From the NCBI GenBank assembly GCA_030428695.1, contig JAUIEM010000121.1:1-23636 (forward strand): DNA of 23,636 nt, read 5' to 3'. This document shows positions 23,304 through 23,636 of this stretch, piece by piece. The notes below the pieces were generated by a model. It searched no databases. It had not been told where the DNA came from and saw nothing but the letters and a program-made list of their open reading frames with translations. The DNA comes from a bacterium. Lineage in GTDB: Bacteria; Planctomycetota; J058; JAJDCP01. Both the position numbers and the translations under genes were made by a program. Positions within the stretch are counted from its first letter, which is position 1. Every line of letters begins with the position of its first letter.

Positions 23304-23636
23304 TCAGAGCTTGCCGAGCTCGGCGATCGCGCGGGTCGCGTGCTCGCGCAGCGCCGCCTGTTCCTTCAGTCCATCGAGCAGCCCGACCATGCGCGTGCGG
23401 TTGGGGAAGTGCTTCTTCAGCTCGAGGTTCAGCATCTTCAGGTCGGTCATCAGGTCGACCTGCACCGCGGGATCGAAGTCCCCGGCGAAGGAGATCTCGT
23501 AGGTCAGGTCGCGGATGCAGCGCTCGAAGCCCGTGTCCTTGAAGGCCAGAGCCCGACGCTCGGGGGCCGCGCGGGAGACGGGGCGCGGGGCGGCGGCCGG
23601 GGCCGGGGCCGCCGGGGCCGGCGCGGCGCTGCGGAC
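23304..23636 (-). CDS. C-terminal part of an unidentified protein (partial, cut by window edge)
   Basis: The last 110 codons of a gene entering from the right edge, open to the boundary. An Ala/Pro linker (about the first 25 visible residues) leads into a soluble helical domain: FKDTGFERCIRDLTYEISFA, then VQVDLMTDLKMLNLELKKHF and LREHATRAIAELGKL at the end. The domain resembles no family I can name. It is followed two bases after its stop by the SUMF1-fold gene, so the products probably work together. Confidence 0.7.
   Translation of the reverse strand, partial: VRSAAPAPAAPAPAAAPRPVSRAAPERRALAFKDTGFERCIRDLTYEISFAGDFDPAVQVDLMTDLKMLNLELKKHFPNRTRMVGLLDGLKEQAALREHATRAIAELGKL

Noticed and set aside
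1..23636. tRNA, rRNA, CRISPR arrays, insertion sequences, phage or integration sites
   Set aside because: No conserved RNA stretches, regularly spaced repeats, transposase/integrase motifs or terminal inverted repeats were seen on either strand.

Overview
The window is very GC-rich DNA packed with genes. Most genes have clear Shine-Dalgarno sites, many neighbours overlap, and little is intergenic. It encodes an Omp85 outer-membrane barrel with its TamB partner, a lipoprotein and several Sec signal peptides, so the source is a diderm. A DUF4123 type VI secretion chaperone, a MerR-linked VIT/VWA protein, a SUMF1-fold protein and an SGNH hydrolase would fit a Myxococcota- or Planctomycetota-like bacterium. 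The phylum cannot be fixed from this sequence. I found no tRNA, rRNA, CRISPR array, transposase or phage gene.

Layout, left to right. (1) 1-2033, minus strand: the start of a secreted protein, preceded in transcription by an anaerobic ribonucleotide reductase (NrdD)-like protein with ATP cones but no glycyl-radical domain. (2) 2301-5780, plus strand: an overlapping three-gene unit. It encodes a two-helix membrane protein, a polyprenyl diphosphate synthase with a long N-terminal extension, and a fusion of a PAP2-type membrane phosphatase with a ferritin-like diiron domain. This looks like an uncharacterised membrane isoprenoid pathway. A secreted TolC-like coiled-coil protein follows at 5830-6363. 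(3) 6620-9441, plus strand: a four-gene module with a DUF4123 effector chaperone, a proline-rich candidate cargo protein, a small helical protein and a small protein with two CxxC repeats. No VgrG, PAAR or sheath gene is visible. (4) 9536-12771: a MerR-family regulator behind a perfect 8+8 bp palindrome. It overlaps a VIT/VWA protein that ends in a prenyltransferase-like helical segment. A doubtful small ORF faces the other way.

(5) 12772-14258, minus strand: a DUF3754 membrane protein preceded by a small winged-helix-like protein with a His-rich tail. (6) 14443-14637: a tiny lipoprotein. (7) 14641-21208, minus strand: tamB then tamA, overlapping by 20 bases, with tamA starting at TTG. (8) 21349-22446, plus strand: a membrane-anchored SGNH hydrolase, divergent from tamB. 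(9) 22456-23636, minus strand: a SUMF1-fold protein without the catalytic cysteines of formylglycine-generating enzyme, coupled to an upstream gene cut by the window edge.

The strongest candidates for undescribed biology are the isoprenoid/PAP2-diiron unit, the small type VI-like module with its CxxC repeat protein, the glycyl-radical-less NrdD relative, and the MerR-VIT/VWA pair.
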